A stretch of DNA of 37,168 nt from assembly GCA_903822525.1 (NCBI GenBank), contig CAIJPI010000081.1, positions 1 to 37,168 on the forward strand, read 5' to 3'. Below, in pieces: positions 16,921 through 25,317 of the stretch. The stretch comes from an uncultured Bacteroidales bacterium (GTDB lineage: Bacteria > Bacteroidota > Bacteroidia > Bacteroidales > UBA4417). Position 1 is the first letter of the stretch. Every line of letters starts with the position of its first letter. Position numbers and translations under genes: made by a program. Under the pieces are notes generated by a model, which was not told where the DNA came from, searched no databases, and worked only from the letters and a program-made list of their open reading frames with translations.

Positions 16921-18045
16921 TTATTTTAATTCATCGATGTTCTTGTTATTTGCATTGAGTAGCTCGCGCGAATCGGAGAGAAACTGTTTCAGGCTGATGC
17001 GCGACTGTATATCGAGCAAGGTCGTATCCTCTTCGAATCGCGCAGCAGGCAGGATATAATACTGTAATCTGTTGTTTTCTGTAGGGTTATACACCCAGGT
17101 CAGCCTATAATCAGCACTTTTAATGCTGGTGCGGCCCGATTGTTTTTGAAGCGTTACCGAAAACATGGCTCCGCCGTCGGTATATTGTTTTCGCTGGTTC
17201 GACACAAAATTCCCCAACGACCACACTACCAGTTGCTCTTTTTCGCCTTTACCGCCTTTATGCCATTCCATAGGCTGTATAACATGCGGATGCGAACCGA
17301 TTATCATTCCGGCACCATTCTCGAAAAGGTACTGTGCAATATCCTTCTGAAAGTCATTAGGTTCCCGCTGGTATTCAACGCCCCAGTGAATAAAAACAAT
17401 GGTCATATCGGTAACCGAATCGCGGCAAACCTGCAGGTCGGCCAGCATACGTTCCTTTTCAATCAGGCTTACAATAGCATTTCCGGGTGCAGGAATGCCA
17501 TTGGTGCCATACGTATAGTTAAGAAAAGCAAGCCTGAAACCGTGTGAGTTTACAATAAGCGGATTGCTTTTATGGTAGCTTGCTTCGTCCCTGTATGTCC
17601 CCATATACATCATCCCCAAGCTGTCGAGTATGCTAATGGTGCGTTCGATGCCGGTGATGCCGCGGTCACAGCAATGGTTGTTGGCGGTTCCTACTATATC
17701 AATTCCGGCATGGAGTAAGCCGTTCACAAGCTCGTCGGGGGAACTGAAAGCCGGGTATCCACTGTAGGGCTTTCCCGCCAGGGTGGTTTCGAGGTTCGAA
17801 ATGGTCAGGTCAGCACCTGAAAGCCAGGGATTAATGTATTTGAAACACGAATCATAGATGTACAAGCCGAGGTCATTATTCCATGCTGCATCAACCTGGG
17901 GCATATGCTGCATAATATCGCCTGTAAATACCAGTGTTATTTCATGTGGTGTTGAGGGAAGGGGCGAATTTGATGCACTCTCGGAAGTCTTGTAAGGCAA
18001 AAGTGCCAGCAGCAACGCCACCGATAAAATGGCTGTAATCTCCAT
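16921..18045 (-). CDS. CapA-family (poly-gamma-glutamate capsule type) metallophosphoesterase, secreted
   Basis: 374 residues. A signal peptide or anchor (MEITAILSVALLLALLPY) is followed by a CapA/PgsA calcineurin-like domain. Its motifs are VFTGDIMQHMPQ (metal ligands), 'ISNLETTLAG', 'GTANNHCCDRGITG', 'FIHWGVEYQREP', 'IIGSHPHVIQPMEW' and 'WSLGNFVSNQ'. In Bacillus the family is needed for poly-gamma-glutamate capsule export. In Bacteroidetes it is usually solitary, with unknown substrate, as here (no capB/capC nearby). The frame could start at 18111, but the ATG at 18045 is preceded by a strong AAGGAGGG and begins the signal peptide directly, so I use it. It lies downstream of the LpxR-like gene, 98 bases away and on the same strand. 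Confidence 0.88.
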   Translation of the reverse strand: MEITAILSVALLLALLPYKTSESASNSPLPSTPHEITLVFTGDIMQHMPQVDAAWNNDLGLYIYDSCFKYINPWLSGADLTISNLETTLAGKPYSGYPAFSSPDELVNGLLHAGIDIVGTANNHCCDRGITGIERTISILDSLGMMYMGTYRDEASYHKSNPLIVNSHGFRLAFLNYTYGTNGIPAPGNAIVSLIEKERMLADLQVCRDSVTDMTIVFIHWGVEYQREPNDFQKDIAQYLFENGAGMIIGSHPHVIQPMEWHKGGKGEKEQLVVWSLGNFVSNQRKQYTDGGAMFSVTLQKQSGRTSIKSADYRLTWVYNPTENNRLQYYILPAARFEEDTTLLDIQSRISLKQFLSDSRELLNANNKNIDELK

Positions 18046-18047
18046 GA

Positions 18048-18055
18048 CCCTCCTT
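18048..18055 (-). promoter_or_regulatory. Strong Shine-Dalgarno deciding the CapA-like start
   Basis: AAGGAGGG ends two bases before the ATG at 18045 (the AGGAG core is 4 bases from it). Such a clear Shine-Dalgarno is exceptional in this window and supports 18045 over the upstream ATG at 18111. The spacing is on the short side. Confidence 0.55.
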
Positions 18056-18143
18056 TTAAAAAAGAAGAATAATGCACTGGTGTTTATATATATACTATGA
18101 GTCGGCAACATCTTTTTAATGAAAAAAATAAGGAGTCAGGGCT

Positions 18144-19628
18144 TTACAATGTAAATAAAAGGCTTATCCTGCCCCATTTATGCCATAATCCGCCTTTGTA
18201 TTCGGGCGAAAGATAATGCTGCGCAAGTTCGATACCCATTCCTTTATACCTGAAATGCAGGCCGGCTTCGGCAGTGCCTACTATCCGCTGTATTTCGTTT
18301 CCTTTAAGGGTGTAGATATTATCAGGGTTAAACATTCCTCCCTGCAATAGTGCATTATAAGCCATGGCACTCAGGTGTGTTTTTGCAAAGAAATAATATT
18401 CTGATTTGGGCAATGGCTTGCTATCAGTCATTCCGAAGACAGGATCAGCTTTCCCGACCTGAAGTTGCAGGCTGGCACCACTTGTATTAAAAAGTGTGCC
18501 GGATTGTACATCCAAACCGGCCAGTAGGGTAAGTTTATCATTGTACACAATGGCTTTCTGCACCTGCAAAGAATAATTCAGGATAATATCGGTATTGATC
18601 TGCGTTTCCCAGCCAAGGGGCGCATCGTTGGTTGGGAAGGTTTTATGAACGATGGTTTGCAGGTACGATCCGGGCGAATAAGGGCCAATATACCCGGCAC
18701 TGAACTGGGATGCAATTTTGAGTTTCCGCAGCGGATCGGAAACTGTTTTCCTGAATCCGAAATACAGATACGATGAATACGGACGGTCGTTATTTAGCGC
18801 AGGGGCAATCCTGGTGTCGGTAGGCGTAAACATATCCTGCACCATGTTCAGGTTGTAGCTAACCAATGCCTTGTGCCGGTATGGGATCATAAGCTTCTGA
18901 AGCGGGGAACGGCTCAGCCAGGCAGCCTGAAGGTCGAAGGTAATACCATTGGTAAAATAACGATCGGTATTGGAATAGGTGATAAGATCGTTTTCGAAAT
19001 TTATTTTTAGAATGCTTCGGGTATCCAGCCGTTGTTCAACCCATTGAACACCAGGTATCACCCTTGCAACAAATTTTTGTGATGTAGTATCGGGAGTAGT
19101 GACAATAATTCTTTTCTCCTGATTTATTAATTGCTGAACCCATAATCTGATTGAATTGTGCCCGGCCGTATCTGAAATAAGGGAATAATTGTGTTTATTT
19201 GCTTTGCGCACTTCCCTGAGAATTCTCTTGTCTTCAGAAAAATTAAATATCTGGTTCATTGCACCTTGCAAATCAGCAATTCTTAAAGGCATAGGATCGC
19301 TTACCGCATTGAAGAGTATGATATCGTACCTGCCTGCTAAAGCGTCCATAGCTATGGTCACCCTGTCGCCATTCAGCTTAACAAAGACCATTTGCCCGGT
19401 TTTGGAATCGAGTACGGGTATGCTGTGAGGCGAAAGTACCCTCTCAGCAAAAGAGACATTGTGGTTGGCCGGGTTGCTTTGCTTTTTTGTTGGGTTCACC
19501 ATTACGCCTGCAGGGTAATCGATTACCAGCGGGGCGTGGCTTTGCTCAATGGCGGGTTTTGTTACCTGTTGCCGGTGACAACTGGTAAAAAACAGCAACG
19601 AAACAAAAAGGAAGCAAATTGCTTTCAT
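18144..19628 (-). CDS. LpxR-like lipid A 3'-O-deacylase domain fused to an N-terminal lipoprotein region
   Basis: 494 residues. A lipoprotein signal ends in FFTSC (Cys17), so the protein should be lipidated. Residues ~18-200 match no family I recognise. Residues ~201-494 resemble the outer-membrane LpxR barrel (DUF2219), which removes the 3'-acyloxyacyl group of lipid A. The candidate catalytic residues are Asn213 and Asp214 (FENDL), Thr226 (YFTNG) and His328 (QTIVHK). The Asn-His spacing is about the same as in Salmonella LpxR. 'DRPYSSYLYFG', 'GYIGPYSPG' and the following GW are further family patterns. The protein ends in a barrel-like strand (ISLLFTL). The longest frame starts at 19778, but the ATG at 19628 directly precedes the lipoprotein signal. 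A -7-like box lies at 19655-19662. Catalytic activity is inferred from motifs only. Confidence 0.78.
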   Translation of the reverse strand: MKAICFLFVSLLFFTSCHRQQVTKPAIEQSHAPLVIDYPAGVMVNPTKKQSNPANHNVSFAERVLSPHSIPVLDSKTGQMVFVKLNGDRVTIAMDALAGRYDIILFNAVSDPMPLRIADLQGAMNQIFNFSEDKRILREVRKANKHNYSLISDTAGHNSIRLWVQQLINQEKRIIVTTPDTTSQKFVARVIPGVQWVEQRLDTRSILKINFENDLITYSNTDRYFTNGITFDLQAAWLSRSPLQKLMIPYRHKALVSYNLNMVQDMFTPTDTRIAPALNNDRPYSSYLYFGFRKTVSDPLRKLKIASQFSAGYIGPYSPGSYLQTIVHKTFPTNDAPLGWETQINTDIILNYSLQVQKAIVYNDKLTLLAGLDVQSGTLFNTSGASLQLQVGKADPVFGMTDSKPLPKSEYYFFAKTHLSAMAYNALLQGGMFNPDNIYTLKGNEIQRIVGTAEAGLHFRYKGMGIELAQHYLSPEYKGGLWHKWGRISLLFTL

Positions 19629-19654
19629 TAAACAGGAACTCTGGCTTTTCAATG

Positions 19655-19662
19655 CAAAAATA
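19655..19662 (-). promoter_or_regulatory. Candidate -7 box for the LpxR-like gene
   Basis: TATTTTTG on the minus strand fits TAnnTTTG and lies 27 bases before the ATG at 19628. The nearest TTG upstream is only 16 bases away, shorter than the usual spacer, so support is partial. Confidence 0.35.
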
Positions 19663-19781
19663 CTGAAAAAGTCACTACCAATGGTATGATATTCTCTGAA
19701 GGAATGAGAGAAAGGTTTTGAAATTTGAACGTATGTTAGAAGAGTATCAGGCTTAAAATTCGCAATGTTAAGCCGCAAATC

Positions 19782-21425
19782 TTATTTTTTCCCGGTCCTC
19801 TCCAGTTCCCGAAGGTTTTCCATTTTTTTCTTTTCGAGGAAACCGGTGATATCGCAGAGGTGTTCTTTAACCTGCTTGTTGCCAAATTCAAATACTTTAC
19901 TCACCAGGCCATCGAGAAAATCACGATCGTGCGATACCAGGATTAAGGTGCCATCGTAGTCCTGCAAGGCACTTTTTAGAATATCTTTTGTCTTCATATC
20001 CAGGTGGTTGGTGGGCTCATCGAGGATAAGCAGGTTTACAGGTTCGAGTAGCAGCTTGATCATGGCCAGGCGGGTACGTTCGCCACCCGAAAGCACTTTT
20101 ACCTTTTTATTCCAGCTGTCGCCGCCAAACATAAATGCACCGAGCAAATCCTTGATTTTTGTCCGGATATCTCCTTTTGCAACATCATCGATGGTTTGAA
20201 AAACGGTGTTTTCCTCGTCGAGCAGGGACGCTTCATTCTGTGCGAAATAACCGATCATGGTATTATGGCCCAGGGTAAGTTTACCGTCGTATTCAATCTC
20301 ACCCATGAGGCTTTTCACCATGGTGGATTTTCCTTCGCCGTTTTTACCCACGAATGCAACGCGTTCACCCCGCACTATGCTGAGGGTGGCATCCGAAAAT
20401 ACGGTATGGCTTCCATAGCTTTTCGACATCCCTTCGAGAATCACCGGGTAGCTCCCTGAGCGCGGCGAAGGTGGGAATTTCAGGCGAAGTGCCGAATTGT
20501 CTTCTTCATCCACTTCAATTACAGGCAGTTTCTCAAGCATTTTAACCCGCGACTGTACCTGGTTGGTTTTCGAATAAGTGCCTCTGAAACGATCGATAAA
20601 ATCCTGGTTGTCGGCAACAAATTTCTGCTGTTCGTCGAATTGCTTCTGCTGCTGCTCGCGCCTTTCGGAGCGAAGTTGCATGTATGTTGAATAATTTACC
20701 TTGTAGTCGTAAATGCGGCCCATGGTAACCTCAATGGTACGGGTGGTAATGTTGTCGACAAATGCCCGGTCGTGGGAGATGACAATAACGGCTTTAGCAC
20801 TATTTATCAGGAAATCCTCGAACCACTGTATCGACTCAATGTCCATATGGTTGGTAGGTTCATCGAGCAGGATAAGATCGGGTTTTTGCAACAGGATTTT
20901 GGCCAGTTCGATCCGCATCCGCCAGCCTCCGCTGAATTCGTTTGTTGGGCGGGTAAAATCTTCGCGCAGAAACCCGAGTCCCAGCAATATTTTCTCTACT
21001 TCTGCGTCGTAATTTATTTCTTCGATGGAATAGAATTTCTCACTCAGTGCTGAAACCTGTTCAATAAGTTCATAGTATTCAGCTGATTCGTAGTCGGTAC
21101 GTGTCGAAAGCTGGTTGTTGAGATCATCAATTTCGTGCTGCATTTCGAAGACCTGCGCAAAAGCCTGTGCTGCTTCCTCAAAAACTGTGCGGCTGTCGGT
21201 GGTTAACAAATGCTGAGGCAGGTAAGCAATCACCGCATCTTTGGGTGAGGATACTTTGCCGCGCGATGCCGTTTTAGTTCCGGCAATTATTTTAAGCAAG
21301 GTCGATTTTCCTGCGCCATTCTTGCCCATGAGCGCAATCCTGTCTTTATCGTTTATCGCAAAAGATACATCTTTAAAAAGCGTAGTCCCTCCAAATTCTA
21401 CCGTAAGTCCGTCTACTGAAATCAT
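19782..21425 (-). CDS. ABC-F family ATPase (translation/ribosome-associated)
   Basis: 547 residues with two ATP-binding cassettes and no membrane segments. Cassette 1 has Walker A GKNGAGKST (34-42), signature EFSGGWRMRIELAK and Walker B LILLDEPTNHMD. Cassette 2 has GKNGEGKST, LSGGERTRLAMIK and LLILDEPTNHLD. The linker between them (about 235-320) is charged and helical (RSERREQQQKQFDEQQ), as in ABC-F proteins that contact tRNA and the peptidyl-transferase centre. There is no transmembrane partner nearby, so it is not a transporter. The sequence follows the common Bacteroidetes housekeeping ABC-F of about 540 residues. A resistance-type role is not indicated but cannot be excluded by sequence. 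The start is the ATG at 21425, with a -7 box 21 bases upstream. Confidence 0.92.
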   Translation of the reverse strand: MISVDGLTVEFGGTTLFKDVSFAINDKDRIALMGKNGAGKSTLLKIIAGTKTASRGKVSSPKDAVIAYLPQHLLTTDSRTVFEEAAQAFAQVFEMQHEIDDLNNQLSTRTDYESAEYYELIEQVSALSEKFYSIEEINYDAEVEKILLGLGFLREDFTRPTNEFSGGWRMRIELAKILLQKPDLILLDEPTNHMDIESIQWFEDFLINSAKAVIVISHDRAFVDNITTRTIEVTMGRIYDYKVNYSTYMQLRSERREQQQKQFDEQQKFVADNQDFIDRFRGTYSKTNQVQSRVKMLEKLPVIEVDEEDNSALRLKFPPSPRSGSYPVILEGMSKSYGSHTVFSDATLSIVRGERVAFVGKNGEGKSTMVKSLMGEIEYDGKLTLGHNTMIGYFAQNEASLLDEENTVFQTIDDVAKGDIRTKIKDLLGAFMFGGDSWNKKVKVLSGGERTRLAMIKLLLEPVNLLILDEPTNHLDMKTKDILKSALQDYDGTLILVSHDRDFLDGLVSKVFEFGNKQVKEHLCDITGFLEKKKMENLRELERTGKK

Positions 21426-21445
21426 TTCTGTCTGTTAATGAGGCG

Positions 21446-21453
21446 CAAAGATA
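21446..21453 (-). promoter_or_regulatory. Candidate -7 box for the ABC-F gene
   Basis: TATCTTTG on the minus strand matches TAnnTTTG, 20 bases upstream of the ATG at 21425. No -33 TTG is seen at the proper spacing. Confidence 0.45.
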
Positions 21454-21540
21454 CCGATTTTTGCCCGAGCTTTTTTTGAAAGCCTGGCTTACAGCGGGCA
21501 TATTGCCAAAAATAAATCTCAAAATACTGATATACAGAAA

Positions 21541-21554
21541 ACAATATATATTGT
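21541..21554. promoter_or_regulatory. 14-bp perfect palindrome, possible operator for the acyl-CoA synthetase gene
   Basis: ACAATATATATTGT is a perfect palindrome in the divergent region between the ABC-F and acyl-CoA synthetase genes. It overlaps a possible -33 TTG (21551-21553) that lies 19 bases before TACCTTTA (21573-21580), a one-mismatch -7 box. A dimeric repressor there would block this promoter. No regulator gene is in the window. Confidence 0.3.
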
Positions 21555-21692
21555 ATTTTTAGTAATAAATTATACCTTTACCTCAGTTTTCGAGGTATTA
21601 GTTCACTAATATACTAAGATACTTTCACGAAAAGCTGTGGGCAGATGTCTCGCTTCTTTTATCGGATGTTAAACTGAAATAAAATTTCACCT

Positions 21693-23492
21693 ATGGAAAA
21701 CCCGCTTCTTACAACCTTAATTCGTGAAAACAGTATTAAATACGGTTCACGCACCGCGATTTTTTACCAGGATAATGATAAAAGCTGGCTTCCTATAACC
21801 TGGACTGAACTATGGCAGTCAATCGAAGATACAGCAAAAGCCATGCTCGCAAGCGGGGTGAAGCCAGGTGACAAAGTAGCCATCATGTCGCGCAATATGC
21901 CTGAGTGGACTATTTCGGATTATGCGATCCAACTGGTAAGAGCAGTATCGGTACCACTTTTTTCGTCGACCAGCGCAGCGCAGGCCGAATATATGATTCA
22001 CGAAACGGAATGTGTGCTTTTCCTGGCCGGTGAACAGGAACAGTATGATGTTGCCAGGGAATTGATACAAAAAGTGCCTTCACTCAGTAAAATCGTTGTT
22101 TTCGATAGGGCAGTTCAACTTGACAAGAGTATTTCATCCGAATATTTTTCTGATTTTCAAGCCACAGGCCGGGGAAGTAATTATGACAGTCAAATACAGG
22201 TTCTTGCAGGTGAAGCTCACGAGCAGGATCTCTGCACCATTATTTATACATCAGGCACTTCGGGCGAACCAAAAGGTGTCATGCTTTCGTTAGCCAATTT
22301 TTTACATTGCCTTCATATTCACGATCTGCGTCTTAATGTCGACGATACTGATGTTTCACTTTGTTTTCTCCCGCTGAGCCATATTTTTGAGCGTGGCTGG
22401 ACATTTAATGTGCTGAGCAAAGGAATGGTATCGTATTATCTCCGCAATCCTAAGGAAGTAGTGGATGTAGTCAAAGTTGTGAAGCCAACTATTATGTGTT
22501 CGGTGCCGAGATTCTTCGAAAAAACCTATGAAGGAGTGAATGCCGAGATCGCCAAAAGTTCAGCTTTGAAACAGGCTATTTTTAGATGGGCTATCAATGT
22601 AGGAGGCAAGAGGCTCGATTATATCTGGAATAAAAAACCTGTCCCGCACAGGTTAAACATTGCGTATGCAATTGCCGATAAACTTGTTTTGGCAAAAGGC
22701 CGTGGCGCACTCGGGGGAAATTTTCGGTTTATGGTTTGTGGTGGAGCTGCTCTGTCGCTCGACATCATTCATTTTTTCGAACAGGTTGGGATTCATATCA
22801 AAGTGGGTTATGGTCTTACCGAAACAACTGCATCAGTTACCTGTCTCCTGGATGATGACCTGAATACAAACTCGGTTGGCAAGGTTATGCCGCTGCTGGA
22901 GGTAAAAATAGGGGAGAACGATGAGATTATGGTAAAAGGCGGCACAGTGTTTATGGGATACTATAAGAAACCTGAATATACCGCTGAAGTGTTCAAAGAC
23001 GGTTATTTCTGTACAGGTGATGCCGGCCGGCTCGATGAAAACGATTACCTTTTCCTGAAGGACCGTATTAAAGATATTATCAAAACATCGTCAGGGAAAT
23101 ATATTGCACCCCAGAAAATTGAATCCGTGCTTACGGCTGATAAATATATAGAACAAATAACTATTATCGGCAACGAACGGAAATTTATAACCGCCCTGGT
23201 GGTTCCTGCTTCAATTGCTTTTGAGAAGCTGATGAAAGAAATGGGTCTCGACAAAAAAAGCAGGGTGGAGCAGGTGAAGGAAAAATCGGTTATAGCTTTC
23301 TACCAGAAACGGATTGATGCTGCTCAGAAGGACCTTTCGCCTTACGAACAGGTAAAGAAAATAGTTCTGCTGCCTACCGAGTTCACCATACAATCAGGCG
23401 AATTGACTCCTTCCCTGAAAATTAAACGAAGGGTTGTTGCCGAACAGTTCAAGGCTGAAATTGAAAACATGTACAACGGCGATTCAATCTGA
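21693..23492 (+). CDS. Long-chain fatty acid-CoA ligase (AMP-forming)
   Basis: 599 residues; an ANL-superfamily adenylating enzyme that activates fatty acids to acyl-CoA via acyl-AMP, peripheral to the inner membrane. It shows the P-loop TIIYTSGTSGEPKG (around 184), the A5 motif YGLTETTAS (around 373), the A7/A8 region 'CTGDAGRLDENDYLFLKDRIKD' (around 438) and the 'SSGKYIAPQKIES' hinge. 'LSHIFERGW' is typical of the long eukaryote/Bacteroidetes-type long-chain synthetases (FAA1/AMP-dependent COG1022) rather than E. coli FadD. The start is the ATG at 21693, with no Shine-Dalgarno. Its stop lies 15 bases from the stop of the convergent acyltransferase gene, with no terminator between. A palindrome upstream may be an operator. 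Confidence 0.92.
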   Translation: MENPLLTTLIRENSIKYGSRTAIFYQDNDKSWLPITWTELWQSIEDTAKAMLASGVKPGDKVAIMSRNMPEWTISDYAIQLVRAVSVPLFSSTSAAQAEYMIHETECVLFLAGEQEQYDVARELIQKVPSLSKIVVFDRAVQLDKSISSEYFSDFQATGRGSNYDSQIQVLAGEAHEQDLCTIIYTSGTSGEPKGVMLSLANFLHCLHIHDLRLNVDDTDVSLCFLPLSHIFERGWTFNVLSKGMVSYYLRNPKEVVDVVKVVKPTIMCSVPRFFEKTYEGVNAEIAKSSALKQAIFRWAINVGGKRLDYIWNKKPVPHRLNIAYAIADKLVLAKGRGALGGNFRFMVCGGAALSLDIIHFFEQVGIHIKVGYGLTETTASVTCLLDDDLNTNSVGKVMPLLEVKIGENDEIMVKGGTVFMGYYKKPEYTAEVFKDGYFCTGDAGRLDENDYLFLKDRIKDIIKTSSGKYIAPQKIESVLTADKYIEQITIIGNERKFITALVVPASIAFEKLMKEMGLDKKSRVEQVKEKSVIAFYQKRIDAAQKDLSPYEQVKKIVLLPTEFTIQSGELTPSLKIKRRVVAEQFKAEIENMYNGDSI

Positions 23493-23507
23493 TCCGAAAA
23501 ATACCAG

Positions 23508-24398
23508 CTAACTCTTATCCGCTGTTTCTGCCTTCCGGCTGTGCTTCCATCTTCTGTGCGACCAAAGCCAGTAGGCTGGTTCCTGTAAAATGGATTTTTC
23601 GAGCTTTGCCGCATACAGTCGTGTGATCTCCCCATCAGGAAGTGAAGATGGGTTATCGGATAGAACTACCAGGTTGAGGTCGTAATATCCTCTTTTAACT
23701 TTCTGTATATCAACATAAACTACCGGCCAGTTAAATTTGCGGGCATATTTTTCGGGACCGTGAAGCCAGGGTGTGTCATGATGCAGAAACTCGAACCAGT
23801 AACAATCTTTAAGATTTGTTGGGCTTTGATCAGAAGCCATAATATAAGCCTGTGGAGTTCCTGAAAGTGCTTCAAAAGTATGTGCTGTTTCATGTATGGA
23901 TGCGAGCCTGGTGTTGAATTTAGCCCGGTGTCGTTTGGCATATGCATCAACGAGTTTATTACTCATAGGTTTGTAAAAACCCACAATAGGATATTTTATC
24001 TGCAATCCGGGTGATAGCGAACCCCATTCCCAGTTATTGTAATGCCCGGGTACTGTTATCACACTCAGTCCTTTAGAATAATAATATTCAGCTAGCTCAG
24101 GATTAAGGATATGATGTCTGAGGATAAGTTCCTGCGGACTCATAGAAAATCCCTTAATGCTTTCGATGCTGATGTCGCAGAGGTGATGATAGAATTTTTT
24201 TGTAAGCTGCCTGATCTCAGCCTCATTTTTTTCGGGGAATGAACTGCGTAAGTTCTCTGATACAACTTTACGGCGGTATCCGATCAGGTAAAATATAAGG
24301 AAATACACCAAATCGGAGAACAGGTACATGATCCTGAAAGGCATAATTCCTATTATCAGAATCATAAATCTTAAAAAGAGATACGAGATTGTTTTCAA
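23508..24398 (-). CDS. LpxL/HtrB-type lipid A (Kdo-dependent) acyltransferase
   Basis: 296 residues. An N-terminal membrane helix (~5-40) is followed by the Bacteroidetes family pattern 'YRRKVVSENLRSSFPEK'. The catalytic HX4E motif appears as GHYNNWEWG with His119 and Glu124. 'ASDQSPT' and 'GPEKYARKFNWPVVYV' correspond to later conserved blocks. The enzyme transfers a secondary acyl chain to the lipid A precursor at the inner membrane. The frame starts with a TTG at 24398; using it gives the N-terminal length seen in homologues, while the first ATG (24365) would cut into the membrane helix. It is the last gene of a likely operon: 31 bases after the outer-membrane protein gene, which itself follows the Nramp gene by 21 bases. 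Confidence 0.9.
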   Translation of the reverse strand: MKTISYLFLRFMILIIGIMPFRIMYLFSDLVYFLIFYLIGYRRKVVSENLRSSFPEKNEAEIRQLTKKFYHHLCDISIESIKGFSMSPQELILRHHILNPELAEYYYSKGLSVITVPGHYNNWEWGSLSPGLQIKYPIVGFYKPMSNKLVDAYAKRHRAKFNTRLASIHETAHTFEALSGTPQAYIMASDQSPTNLKDCYWFEFLHHDTPWLHGPEKYARKFNWPVVYVDIQKVKRGYYDLNLVVLSDNPSSLPDGEITRLYAAKLEKSILQEPAYWLWSHRRWKHSRKAETADKS

Positions 24399-24429
24399 AG
24401 GATAAAGTGCTTTTGGGTTTGTATCAGGT

Positions 24430-25296
24430 TTAGAAAAGGAAGCGGAGGTAAGCGCCGATACCCGGGTTCATGTCAGTGTAACGGTTTAGTTTTACCATCA
24501 GCCAGTGAGCGGTAATACCGGGTTCAATAAATATGCTGTTGTTGAATTTTAGTGTTGCCCCGGCACCTGCAAACATTCCGAATCCTACACCACCCTGGTA
24601 TACATTATAGGTTTGCATATTGCTGTTCGGGATATATCCGCTATTGCCGTAACGATTAATCATGCTGTATTCTTTTTGCTCAACGTAAAAGGAGCTTTTT
24701 TTTGCCTTTGTACTATTTACGTTCAATCCTCCGGTAACAAACCAGGCAAGACTTTCATCCCTCGGAAAAGTCCGTTTCAGGCCGATATTAGCATATACTC
24801 TTTCTTCAACGCCCCTGATAGGGTATAGACGCAAATCGGGTTCAGTTAAATATTCTTTATGGTCAACTTCGAATACGATCACATCATTCGCTTTCAGATT
24901 CATATAGTTGAACTCTATCAGAAGCGCCAGTTCAGGATTGAAACAAAATTGCGCATAAATTCCCGGTTGTATGGCAATTTTGTAATGCATATTCCCGGGT
25001 AATCCATATATGCTTATCGAATCGTTCGCATTCAGGGTATGAAATATCTCCTGGTACCAGTAATAATTCGACATGACGTAGTTTGCATTGTTTTCGTTTG
25101 CAGCATCGCCATTATAATAGGCGGCGGTACTTTTTGAAGGATAATACAGGCCGACGTTGAGTCCGAAAATCCATCCTTTGCCATCGTTCGAATATACGGT
25201 TTCTGAGTTTTCATCCTCAGTCTGTGCTGATACAGGTGACCCACTGATGCCCGCCAGCAGCAGAAGAAGAAGAAGGGTTTTAAGGATGCGGCTCAT
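24430..25296 (-). CDS. Outer-membrane beta-barrel protein of unknown function
   Basis: 288 residues. It has a clear signal peptide (MSRILKTLLLLLLLAG then VSAQ, cleavage near residue 24). The rest is aromatic- and glycine-rich with alternating strands ('GWIFGLNVGLYYPS', 'YKIAIQPGIYAQF', 'FGMFAGAGATLKF') and ends GAYLRFLF, a barrel-type C-terminal Phe. It resembles small Bacteroidetes porin-like or OmpA/PorT-like barrels, but I cannot name a specific family. Its position between an Nramp transporter (21 bases upstream) and an LpxL-type acyltransferase (31 bases downstream) suggests co-transcription, though a shared function is only a guess. The start at 25296 is the ATG directly before the signal peptide. 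Confidence 0.75.
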   Translation of the reverse strand: MSRILKTLLLLLLLAGISGSPVSAQTEDENSETVYSNDGKGWIFGLNVGLYYPSKSTAAYYNGDAANENNANYVMSNYYWYQEIFHTLNANDSISIYGLPGNMHYKIAIQPGIYAQFCFNPELALLIEFNYMNLKANDVIVFEVDHKEYLTEPDLRLYPIRGVEERVYANIGLKRTFPRDESLAWFVTGGLNVNSTKAKKSSFYVEQKEYSMINRYGNSGYIPNSNMQTYNVYQGGVGFGMFAGAGATLKFNNSIFIEPGITAHWLMVKLNRYTDMNPGIGAYLRFLF

Positions 25297-25317
25297 AAGT
25301 ATGATAGTAATTTGCGG

